Shown: piece by piece, positions 10,647 through 21,018 of the stretch
Layout of the letters: each line of letters begins with the position of its first letter
How positions within the stretch are numbered: the first letter of the stretch is position 1
Source: Austropuccinia psidii
Lineage: Eukaryota > Basidiomycota > Pucciniomycetes > Pucciniales > Sphaerophragmiaceae
NCBI GenBank assembly: GCA_023105745.1
Contig: JALGQZ010000002.1
Coordinates: forward strand, 42,639,997 to 42,703,996
Length of the DNA stretch: 64,000 bases
Direction: 5' to 3'
Position numbers and translations under genes: made by a program
The notes under the pieces: model-generated
Told to the model about the DNA's origin: nothing
Databases searched by the model: none
The model's input: only the letters and a program-made list of their open reading frames with translations

Positions 10647-12671
10647 TGTAAGGTTTGACTATGAAACAATAAGTAAAAATTACTAATTTTTTACTTATTG
10701 TACTCTGAATGTCCTTATAATTGAAATAAATAAGATTAAAATAATAATAATAATAAAGAAATATTATTATTATGGCGTAAAAATATTATATTATTAAATA
10801 AATATAATAATATAATTAATATTATATGAAATTATAATATTATAAATAATATATTAATATAAAATAATTAATATATTATAAAGCTCTTTATTATTTTTAC
10901 CAACAAATAATAAAGGCGTAAAAAACTGTTTTTTATAAATAAAAAAAAATTAATAACAATAATATTACTAATATTAAAGTTATATATTAATATAAATACT
11001 ATTTATATTAAATAAGAATTATTAAGAGTAATAATAAGAGAGAAATTATTATAATAAGATGAAATAACCTACTTTTAACACTTAAAATAATAATTTTGAG
11101 ATATTTTACCCCAAAAGAATATAATACAACTTTTTCAAATTGTATTTACAATAAAAATAAAGAAAATTACTAAAATTCTTGATTTTTACGTGGAAATGAG
11201 ATTATAGAGAGATTTAAAACAAAAACAATTAAAGAATTGATTTAATCACGTAAAAATGGTGACTAATATTAAGATGGTGTTTGGTCTTTAATAATATAAG
11301 AGTTTTATATATAAAGAATAAAGAAATTACCTTTTATTTAATTGATTTAATGTTTTTGATGCGTCTGAGGGGTAAATAGAGTAAAAAGAGCTCTATTTAT
11401 AGTAAATACCTCCCTCCTAGAGTCCAACAGGCTTCTAGTAGACGTGTACTGATCATATCCACTGGAATTGATCAATATTTTAAGGTTTGAGGGTGATTAC
11501 ATCATGATCAAACCATATTGCATCATTATTACACCATTATTTAGAGTTATCACTGTAACTCTAAGTTTGATGACATCAGAGGCTTGGCAGAACCCCAAAT
11601 TTCGTGGATTTTATTAGTTTTAATCATAAAGTAATAGTATTCACCAATTTTATCACTCTTAAGACTGTTCAACTTAATTTAAGGTTACAGTATGTGATCA
11701 TAACAGCTCAATTTAAGCTCAAACTTTGATCCTCAATAACTTTGAAGGTTTTCACGCTACAGCAATTCAGAGAGTGAATTCTGATAGCCTGACATAACCT
11801 TATTATGCTGCCAAGAGCCTTTCATTACATCATCAAAACTCTAATTTTGATGATTTTTCTTGTAACTCATCTTTTCTGTTGAAATTCAATATTTTAAACT
11901 TCAAACCTTGATTTCAGGGGATTATACCCTGAATTTAATAATAAAAATTACGTCATTCTTCTCGAATAAACTAGTAGAATCCAACTGTATACTTTTTTTT
12001 AAGTTTGGACTACTTTCACAACAAAGTGGTCAACAGCTCTGTTGATTTTTATCAATATTTCCTCATAAGTCTTAACCTTGTTTATAATTTGCAAAATAAA
12101 GTTCATATCTGTGTTCTTACAGTAATTACGTGGTAACTTTATTTTTGGTTCATCATTCTAGCATGTATAGTTTAGAAGATATTAGCTATGATCCCTGAAT
12201 ATATGCGTTGACCAAAAAAGTGCATATATTCAGGATAATTCCTTAAGTATTGATTTTGGGAATTAGCTTATTAATTGTTTTATATGTGGATGTTTGTGGG
12301 GAATCCACTGGTACAATTTATTTCACATGTTGTTTCATTAGTTTCTGAGATAAATAAGTTTTTATGGTTTTTATAAGGTATTATACCTTATAATTCCTTA
12401 AATATTGACTTTACAGATATGCCATAAAAATGGTATATGTGTATTTTTCCATGGGGAATCCAATGGTATAATTTGTTTTACATGTTGATTCATTGGTTTT
12501 TAAGTTAAACCAATTTTAGTACCAATTTATGGTATTTTTTGTATATTTGAGTAATTATTTTTAGTTTATAATTATTCTAATTAATTTTAATATAATTATA
12601 TTAAAGGTATAATTATTCTGAGTCTTTTTTGTGACCTTATTGGGTATGTGGTCATATCTCAAAGGCTCACA
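10647..12671 (-). repeat. Element B 5' LTR
   Basis: 2,025 bp, the same length as 1,972-3,996 and nearly identical. It ends ...GGCTCACA and is followed by GATTT, then by element A gag sequence (CCACCAAGACCAG). Confidence 0.93.
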
Positions 12672-12676
12672 GATTT

Positions 12677-14143
12677 CCACCAAGACCAGTCATGTTTACC
12701 ATGATCAATCCTCATTTTGTAATACCATTTCTTTGCAGTTCTGGTAAACAAACAGTGTAATTTTCCCACTATGATTTCATCAGGTATATTAAAGTCTTCT
12801 TGCAACATATCAATAGTTCTGATGAATTCAATATGGTTATATTCTCCTTCACCAGAGAATGTTGGCCATTCTTCTATTTTGGGAATATCTCTTGCAGAGT
12901 AGGCGTTTTCTCCTAAGAATGGAGTCAAACTTTCTTTGACAGAAAGTTTTTCTTCAGTCAAAGGTGTAGAATGTCTTGGCATATGTGGTTCATGATTCTT
13001 ATGAATTTGCTCCACACTTGCAATTATATCATTCTTCAATTTCTGCCTCTCACTGTCACTTTTTGCTAAATGTATAGCAAATTGATTGGTGTTCTTAACT
13101 ATTTGTAAGACATGGTCTTCAAGAGTTTTAAGTCTATCATTTACTTTAAAAATGGAAGGATCCTCTGTGTCATTATTTTGACATTGGGTCTGAATTCTTT
13201 CACAAGCATTGCTAATTGACTCAAGGGTGACAGTTGTCAATTGATGCCAATCAGAATGTTGCTTGTCATTTTTCTTTAAATTATTGATGTCTAATGTAAT
13301 TTGCTTCAACTTTGACTCAAGTTTGCCAATTTCTACACTAATACTTCTATGTACATCATTTATTTGCGTGGAAAAGTCCTGTTCATCCTTTCCTGCTCCT
13401 TGGCTGTGAATTCCATAAGAGTTCTGGCCATATTGAAGACACTGTCCACGGCTGAAGGCTCCAATTTGGGGATCCTGTACCCTTGTGGGTAAGGTCTGTG
13501 CCAGTTGGCTTTGCCTTTGCCCTTGCCTTGATGGTTCTTGGGACCTCTCTGTTTCTTTTGAGGTCCTTTGGGCTTGTCCTTGGGCGCTTCTGGAGCTGGT
13601 TTGGAGCTTGTAGATGCCACTGGTGCCTCTGTCTCCAAAGCTGGAGTCATTTCCAACTCTTTCTTCTGGTCTATGGATAAAAGACTTTGGTTCTTCAACC
13701 AATTCTTTATCTTTTTGACCTTGTCTTTGCAAGACAGGGGGCTCCATCCTCCTAAGAGTTCTATGGTCTTCTCCTGACCCAGAAAGCTCTTGATGTGTAA
13801 GTAAGAGTTCATGGCCCCCTGCCAAAGGCTTGGGCAGATTTCCCACTCCTCTTCCTTGGCTGCTCTGAACCATTTTTTGTACTGGCATTGATATATTTCT
13901 ATTGCTGCCACCTGAAAGTGGTTCAGCCCTGGAAATATTACCATAAATCAGTTCAGGCTCAGAATTTACGTCAAAATCTGTTGGTACAGACCTTGGGGAA
14001 TGGGGGGCAACTCTGGCATCCTCCATATGTGCCTTTCTTGTGGAAGATTTGGCACTTCTGGATTTGGTCTTGCCTCTTCCTTGTCCACATCCATCTGGTT
14101 GGACTGAATAGTTGCTTCCATTTCTGGTATGCACCATTTTCAC
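12677..14143 (-). CDS. Element A Gag N-terminal part (unspliced frame), cut by B
   Basis: This is the 5' part of the element A Gag-Pol frame. It starts MVHTRNGSNYSVQPD (an in-frame ATG lies two codons further upstream). The first ~260 codons are Q/S/R-rich low complexity overlapping the accessory frame. Then comes a coiled coil (VEIGKLESKLKQITLDI) and the start of the capsid-like domain (EEWPTFSGEGEYNHIEF). The start codon lies inside predicted intron 14,124-14,188, so it is available only on unspliced RNA. The frame is broken only by element B: at 12,677 it rejoins 1,971 in the same frame if B and one target copy are ignored. The extra residues after WSWWKS are LTR sequence. Confidence 0.82.
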
Positions 14144-14347
14144 GTCAATTTAAAGATAAAAGGTGAAAATATAAGATAAAATACACACCTTTTGGTGGTA
14201 ATTTAGCTTTTTCTGAGTTGAATAAGGTGCCTCTTTTAGCAATCTGCACCTCAATACTGTCTTCAGATTCTGCTTCTGAAGATTCTGGACTATTGATGTA
14301 TCTTTTACTGAGTCTGTTACCAGCTGCACAGTATTTGATTAAAGACA
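13360..14347 (-). CDS. Element A spliced accessory protein overlapping gag (predicted)
   Basis: Predicted exons are 14,347-14,189 (159 nt), 14,123-13,992 (132 nt) and 13,928-13,360 (569 nt with stop). Introns are 14,188-14,124 (GTGTGT...CCAG, 65 nt) and 13,991-13,929 (GTCTGT...CCAG, 63 nt). The upstream acceptor is CTCTTTAAG at 14,348. All junctions are phase 1, and the second exon is 132 nt exactly as in B. The product is in the +1 frame relative to Gag: an acidic N-part, a helical middle with GAMNSYLHIKSFLG and GGWSPL, an APVASTS stretch, a basic linker and YRIPKLEPSAVDSVFNMAR plus TLMEF. Without intron 2 the frame would hit TAA near 13,970. Function is unknown; a nucleic-acid-binding or Gag-assisting role would fit the basic linker, but that is a guess. 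Confidence 0.65.
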
Positions 14348-14716
14348 CTTAAAGAGAAAAAATATGATAAAAGAAATTATTTTTTCTGTTTTAAGATATT
14401 TTTAAAAGATTTTTTATGAATTTTATTATTTTTTAATATTAAAAAAATTATTCTTTTTAAAGAAAAAAAATTAAAATTTAAGATTTTGAATGAAAATTAA
14501 TTCAGAGTAACTCAAAGAATAATTTTATAAGTTTTTGGATGTGAAAAAGCCAGGTGTAAAAACAATATAAATTAAACCAAATTCCTCAATGAAAAGATTT
14601 TCAAAACAATTTCAAAAATAAGAATTATTTTAACTTTAAAATGAAAGAAAAAATTATTAAATTAATATATTTTAGAGCTTAAAAATATATTAATTAAGGG
14701 TAAAAGGTTCAAAAAA
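14348..14716 (-). other. Element A 5' leader, noncoding
   Basis: An AT-rich leader between the PBS-like block and the accessory exon. It shares a conserved stretch at 14,508-14,567 with the leader of element B and ends in a pyrimidine-rich acceptor (CTCTTTAAG). I see no ORF. Confidence 0.5.
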
Positions 14717-14734
14717 CACGGCCAGGCCCCCAAA
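14717..14734 (-). other. PBS-like block of element A
   Basis: CACGGCCAGGCCCCCAAA on the plus strand, directly before the LTR start TGTAAGATG. Identical to the block in element B. Confidence 0.6.
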
Positions 14735-16654
14735 TGTAAGATGTGACTATGAAACTGATGATAATATTATTATTCAACAGTACTATGTCTGTTCTTATGA
14801 AATATAATAATAAAGTATTGTTATAACCACAATTAAATAATTAAAAAAATTATTTCTTTCACGTGTTAAGAACTACTAGTGATTTTAACAGTGAGCAAGT
14901 AATTGTCTACTAGAATCAATTACAAGAAGAATTTAATAATAAAAACTTCTTTATTAAAATAATAAAATTATTTTAATACATAATTATCTTTTGCAAGAAT
15001 AATTATAAAGATAATTCTTGAAGAAAACTATTACTAGAGAAAAACTTTAAGAATTAAGAATAAATGACTTACTAATACTCCAAAGAACTTATTGATAGAT
15101 AAGAGTAGAGAAATTTGACGTAGAATTGTGGATTTAAGGGATCAAAAGGATTTATAACAGTATTACAACAATATATAGTTGGATTCTGGGATTTCACGTC
15201 TTTCTGGATTATTTGGAAAGATTTAAAACACTTAAGAATAGCTTTAACTAATACTTACTTGTTGGTAATAATGATTTAATAAATTGATAAGATGATGATA
15301 CGGAAAAAACAGCAAGAATAGGCTTCTTTTAAGTCAACAACAGCTCACAGAGGCGTGCCATGGAGCAAACTGAAAAACCAGTGAGTGAGAAAACAATAAA
15401 CCTTTTTGGATTAATGATTGCATCATCTGTTGTCACGTAAGATTATCATAATTACTTAATTGATGCTTTTACGTGACTACCAACCCCAATATGGTTAGGA
15501 ATAAAAAGAGTAACATCTGTAAATCTTCTTTTATTCTAAAAGAATCATTGATTTCTCAAAGTTATCAATGTTATTGCCAATTTCATCACAGGTTGTAATT
15601 ACTGTGAATTTTTGAAGATTCAGTGTTTCACGTAGAATGGTCAAAAATGGACTGTAAGTAAAACTTTGAATTTTACTAGTAAAACCATAATTCTTTTTGG
15701 TTTTACCATAGATGATACAGTTCTTCATTGGTCCTGAAAGTTTCAGGAAGATTCATTAAGAATTGTATTTTTAATGAATTTTTGAAGTTTTTACCTCATT
15801 TCTACGTAGAATTGCAAATAGCAGTATTTTGCTGGTTGCTATGAGGTAAATCAATGAATATGGATCCCAAAAGGGTTTAATTACTCTTTTAGGGTCTAGT
15901 CATGGAAAGTCATCAAGAATTGACGTGGTTACAGGAGCCTAAGTAGCTTATTACCTCCTTGGCACGTCAAAATAGCAGGTTATTTGCTATTTTTCTTATG
16001 ATTACAGTAGGTGTAACTTGGTAACCAAGTTCCCAAAGAGTTTTAGTTTACCAATTGGGCCAAGATGAGCCATGGATCCATGCTCTGGAGCTATCCACGC
16101 CTCTGAGGCCTCAGAAGTTGGGTACTCTGGCTCTCTTTGATGTCTTTTGTCCCCCTTGCCTAATTTTTACGTCAAAATAGTAATTTAAGCTTAAAGTGAG
16201 ATATCCACTATGGGTGTACCAAAAGTCCATGTAAGAATACCATGATATTAAGTGCTCAAAACATGCATAACACTATTCTTAGTGTATATATAACATGGGA
16301 TTTCTCACTTTCCCATTATTTTGGCTAAAAATCAAGAAAAACAAAAATTTTCACGGATCTTTTATGTGGTATTAATGATGTGGTATTGAAGTATTTTCCA
16401 TTTTACCACCTCAAATACTTAAATTGAGCTTATTCACTCTATGGAGCTACCCTAGGTGAATTTTTGTGTAGAATCCAAATCTGGTCTTAAATCCATGGAT
16501 TTACTTACTCAATAAAAAGTTATTCATCTTTTGTGAAATTGAAAATGATGAATTTTGGATATATGCATGACTTATGAGTTTTGAATAATTCAAAATTTCT
16601 TTTTAAGATAATTGTGGCCTATTTGGGTATGTAAAATATACCTCAAGGCTCACA
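14735..16654 (-). repeat. Element A 5' LTR
   Basis: About 1,920 bp from TGTAAGATGTGAC to AAGGCTCACA on the plus strand. The termini are shared with the B and F LTRs but the body is largely different, so it is a separate family. The partner LTR is outside the window. The right flank CCTTA (16,655-16,659) should reappear beyond its left end if the insertion is intact. Confidence 0.85.
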
Positions 16655-17437
16655 CCTTACAATTCCAGTCCATGACACTACTCTATTCCATTTAACAAGA
16701 GCTGTATCCATGGCTGTATTATCTTTGCTACATGGTAAAAACATTGGAGTTTTACTGAATCTGTCTACAATCACTAGGTAAGCATTATAACTTCTGTCAC
16801 CTCCTGGTGGTAGGCCGGTTACCCAATCCATATGGAAAATTTCCCAAGGTCTGCTGGGTTCTTGGGTTTTGATCATATTTCCAAGTCTTTTGCCTGTAGA
16901 TTTATTTGCCTTTTTACATCTGTCACAGGTTTTGCAATACTCTGCAACATCTTTCTGCCACATTGGCCACCATATGCAGGTCTTTACTTTTTCTCTTGTT
17001 CTGTATTCAGACAGATGTGCTGAAAAGGGGATTTCATGGAATTCTTTCAGTACAAGATTGATTAATGACCTGTCCACCACTTTCATGACACATGTGTACT
17101 TGGTTCTGTGGTCAATTTTACCATCCAGTAGGTGAAGTCTTCCTTCATCATAAGATTTCTTCCATACTTCATCCAAGGCATGTATGACAGAGTTATTCTT
17201 ACAGTATTTGTTAAGTAATTGGAACAAGATGCTACAGTTTTTATCTTGAGTGTAACTGTGTCTTACTTCTTCAAAGAAGGTGGTGTTCAAGTCTGTAACA
17301 CTTATTCCTTCTATTGGGATCTGTGGGGAAGCTTCTTCTGGCACATAAGCAGGATTATCAATATCATTTGGTAATGGCCATCTGCTTTGTTCATCTGCAT
17401 TTTTATGAAGATTCCCATCTTTATGAACAATAGTCAT
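16655..17437 (-). pseudogene. Element C integrase fragment
   Basis: A 264-codon frame (including a few LTR codons at its end) covering the post-RNase H linker, an HHCC-like zinc region (EFHEIPFSAH ... CDRCKK) and the first catalytic Asp of integrase (HMDWVTG). It is truncated by the element A LTR before the second catalytic residue. The zinc region differs from F: GH has become AH with SA in place of SG. Confidence 0.8.
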
Positions 17438-18817
17438 ATTGCCCCTTTACTGTTGTATGGCTCTTTGCCATCTGAGCATATATGTCTGTTGGGTGTTTTC
17501 ATGTTTAAAAGTGATTTAACAGCGGTACAATCTGCTATTACTCCAAAAACACATCCCTCCAGAAAGTAGTTGAGTCTTTCTAGAGCCCAAACAAGGCCTA
17601 AACACTCCATCTGACTTGCGCCATATCTAGTTTCAGTTGGTTTGATTTGCCTGGGTATGAAACATATGGGTCCTTCCACAGGTTTATCATTGATAATCCG
17701 GACTTGATGAAGTGAAGCACAAAGTACATCTCCTGATGCATTGATATAAAGCTTAAAAGGGAGCTTCAAGTCTGGTATAATTAAGAGTGGAGAAGTGGTC
17801 AAGGCTTGTCTCAGAGATTCAAATGCTTTGAATCTGTCAACAGTCATTTCAAATACTGTGTCTTTGTCACATAATTTATAAAGAGGTCTTGCTATGGATG
17901 AAACACTTTAATATGCTGCCTGTAATATCCTGAAAACCCCAAAAATGATTGAATTTCTTTCTTATTCTGAGGCATAGGTTTCAGCAATACTCCTGCAACT
18001 TTGTTTTTGTCAATTCAAAGGGATAAACCATATACTACATGCCCCAGTGATTTAAGCTCTTTAAATCAAAAATGGCATTTCTTTAAGGAAATTTTCATGT
18101 TGACAGATTGGATTTTGTCAAAGCTCTGGATAATATGTACATATGTCCTTCCCAAGTTTTGGAACAGACAATAATGTAATCAATGTAAATGATTAACCAT
18201 CCTTCTCAAAGCTCTTCAGGGAACATTTCATTAATCATTCTTTGGAAATGTGAAGGTGCATTCTTGATACCAAAAGGCATCCTCAAATATTCATACACTC
18301 CACAATGAACAATAATCCTCAAGTATTTTCTTGCTCTTGGTGTCACCACATTCTGATTAAATCCTTTAAGGGAATCCATAGTGGATTTATATACTGCTTG
18401 AGATATCTGGGTAAGGTCAATTTGGATTTTTGGTATTGGGTATTTGTCTGGAACAGTGTAGGTATTCAGAGTTCTAAAGTCCCCAACCATTCTAGATTTT
18501 CCATTATTCCATGCCACTATGACTTGTGTAGTTATTTCCACTTCCTCATTATGGCCAACCTTTCTTATTACATCAAGATCTAAAAGTTCTTTAATTTGAA
18601 TTTCTAGAGCTTCTCTTGATTTAGCATGGGCTGGATATGCAGGGCTTCTTAAGAGTGGTGGATAAATTCTCTCAATATTAAGGATGATGTCAACTTCATG
18701 ACCAATAATTTCTCCCAAAGGTCCTTTTTCTGATGCAAATGCTCCTCTGTGGTCATATAAAAGGTGAGAAAGTTCATTTTCCTGATTATCAGTCAGATGA
18801 AGGCTTATTTCAGCTTC
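17434..18817 (-). pseudogene. Element C RNase H and RT fragments
   Basis: RNase H is at 17,434-17,847, with its first catalytic Asp changed to Asn (YINASGDV). RT is at 18,206-18,817 ([31 protein letters not shown]). The YIDD region between them (17,848-18,205) is readable by similarity to F but interrupted by frameshifts. The frame starting at 18,853 uses solo-LTR sequence for its first residues, so that start is not real. Confidence 0.78.
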
Positions 18818-18822
18818 ATTTG

Positions 18823-20260
18823 TGTCAGCCTGTGACTCAAAACCAGAGCACAAGCATGACAGCTAAAATACCATAAACCAGTGGTATAGCCAAAATACCA
18901 CCAAAACATGGAGCTAAGCCAAATTAGCTCAAAAGGTATCAAAAGAAAGAGGAAACTCACCTCTTTCTGAAAATATAAGTCCCATCACCATAGGACAAGA
19001 AATAACAAAGTTATTCGTGCTCGAAGTTATTGCTGAGCATAAACCTTAATTTTCACCTCTCATCTAAAATCTAGAAGGAGAGTCTTAACCCCATCAAATG
19101 GGTATTCGAAATGAAGCTCTAAGCCAGGGCTATCTAATGGTGCTAGCCAAACTGAGCTAGCACCAGTATTACTTGAGTTATGGTCAAATTCAGACCAAAT
19201 AAGGGTGAACAAAACATTCACCTCTCATCTAACTTTTACAGTTTTAGTGTGAGATACCTAAAGTGGTGTCTTTTTGGAGAGAGCACAATCAGGGATATCT
19301 GATGGTGCCATCCATTTCCTCATAGCTCAACTACAACAGAAGTTATTGGCCAAACAAGCTTAATACAGCTTTTGCCCAGACCACGCCAATGTACAAAAAT
19401 ACTTGTACATGGGATAACTTTGTCATATTTAATGATAACCATTTCAAGCTTGGTACCATTGTGTAGAGCACATACAGAGCTATTTAATGAACCAACTTTG
19501 AGCTTGATATCTCAAAAACTGACAGAGTTATGACCATTTTAAGGTCAAAATCCCACCTGCTGTCAGATACAGCCTTACCATGGGATAATATCCCATAACC
19601 ATGAATATGAGGTGTCAAATAGACAAAGAAGCATTTTTTTACTTCAATACCTCATATTTCAGTCAATACTGGGGTCCCATACAGTTTCTGTACAGCATTC
19701 TACGCGTCATACACGTCAGAATCAGGCTGTGAGGTCCCCAGATGAAAATTTTCACCCTGTATTGGTGAAATCCGCCCAGATGTGGTTTCAAAACCACATC
19801 TGACCCCAATACAGAGTATACAGGCTGTTTGCAAACCACAAGCCTGTCATAGAGAGTGAAAAATCTTCACTTCCTCTACGTGGAAAGGTCTAGCAGCCTT
19901 TCCACCTCAATTTCAGGATAAAAGGAGGGCTTTTCACAGCCAAAAACCTTTCCTCATCCTGCTCTTGAATAACCTATGTAGTAAACTGTCAAAAATAGTT
20001 TTACTCTTGGTTAATAATCAGGTATAATTATAAACTTAATTATTGTAGTCTTTATTATTGTAACCCAACAGATAAAACTGCACCCAGGGCTTTCAGCAGC
20101 ACTCACCACCACTATATTTCCATAGTAAAGCCCTTAAAATCTCAATTCAATCATCTTTTATCAACCTTTTATCTTTAAAAATCTATTTTTTACCATGTCA
20201 CAGTCATAGTTTTAGTTGTAAATAGCCTTATTACCTCTTCAACATAGACTCAGCCTGACA
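18823..20260 (+). repeat. Solo LTR of family D inside element C
   Basis: About 1,438 bp from TGTCAGCCTGTGACTC to GACTCAGCCTGACA, the reverse complement of the element D LTRs. It is flanked by perfect 5-bp repeats ATTTG (18,818-18,822 and 20,261-20,265) and interrupts the RT/protease linker of C. No internal sequence remains, as expected after recombination between two LTRs. A nested inverted repeat lies at 19,756-19,815. Confidence 0.93.
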
Positions 20261-21018
20261 ATTTGACTGTTCATATTTGAAACTTTCCAGCTCCAAGTTG
20301 ACTGCTTCTACTTTATTTACTGTAATTTTCTTTTAAATGGTAAGAAGGCAAATTATTGACGCTTATTGTCTCCAATAGTAAAGTATCTATCCTTGTTGTT
20401 GTGTAAGTCTATTCCATACATGATCAAATAGTCATTTCCCAATATAAAATGGGTGCTAGAGCAATTTTCCGTAACAAAAAATTCAACAGTGATTCTTGAA
20501 TTGCCATTAATATTTGGGAATATGAAATTGGTCTCAAAGATTCCCAATGCTTTCAGTGGTTTACTTGCACTATTGAATTTTATGCCATCATTTGGTAAAA
20601 AGTTGTCTTCAAGATTTGGTACACAAGTCTTACAAAAAGATTTGCCAACACAAGAGCAGAAGGCTCCTGGATGAAGTAAAAGTTTGGTGTGTTTTTTATT
20701 AATTACCACTTCTGTTATACAGGAGTTACCAGCTGTATAACCTTTTCCCCTGTTTGGTTTGGTTTTCATAAGATGTGCATCTTGAATTTTTGACAAATCA
20801 AGTTGACCATTTCTCAATTGTAGCAAGTGGGAATAAAATTCCATGATGTCAAAGGTGGCATTGATATTTTGCATATCCTTTGAAGATTCAGAAAATATTG
20901 ATGACTTATCATCTGAATTTTATTCAGTATTATTGTCTTTTTCAACAACAGGTTCTTTTTCAATTTCAATTTCATTGATTTTTCCCCTTTTTGGAAATTT
21001 ATTGGCTAAGTGGGTGGT
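20261..21018 (-). pseudogene. Element C protease and Gag knuckle fragment
   Basis: The open segment 20,353-20,874 matches the F protease. The catalytic triplet is HPG (LLHPGAFCSCVG), so the active-site Asp is lost. Upstream, 20,875-21,018 keeps part of the acidic linker and stops in the zinc knuckle region at the LTR edge. Downstream, 20,261-20,352 continues to the RT linker. It is clearly nonfunctional. Confidence 0.8.

Larger units (their letters stand above)
1972..12671 (-). mobile_element. Complete Ty3/Gypsy element B nested in A
   Basis: Two 2,025-bp LTRs (1,972-3,996 and 10,647-12,671) begin TGTAAGG and end GGCTCACA on the plus strand. They enclose Gag, protease, RT, RNase H and integrase in minus-strand order with a purine-rich tract and a PBS-like block at the expected ends. 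The LTRs differ at only a modest number of positions by eye. The flanks GATTG (1,967-1,971) and GATTT (12,672-12,676) look like a 5-bp target duplication with one change. Coding is broken by an in-frame TGA at 9,020 and a frameshift near 6,475, so this copy is probably not autonomous. Confidence 0.93.
1..16654 (-). mobile_element. Ty3/Gypsy element A, 3' end off-window, split by element B
   Basis: Element A occupies 1-1,971 and 12,672-16,654; element B (1,972-12,671) sits inside its gag. Read on the minus strand it has a 5' LTR (14,735-16,654), a PBS-like block, a spliced leader region, Gag, protease and the start of reverse transcriptase; the rest of pol and the 3' LTR lie left of the window. 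The reading frame is open from 14,143 to 12,677 and from 1,971 to 1, and the two parts are in the same frame once B and one target copy are ignored. A is inserted in the integrase region of element C, whose sequence resumes at 16,655. Confidence 0.88.

Noticed and set aside
13360..13380. A -1 frameshift from the end of the accessory frame back into Gag
   Set aside because: Only B has a possible heptamer (CCCAAAG) there. A and F have none, and the Gag frame has its own ATG and is open throughout.
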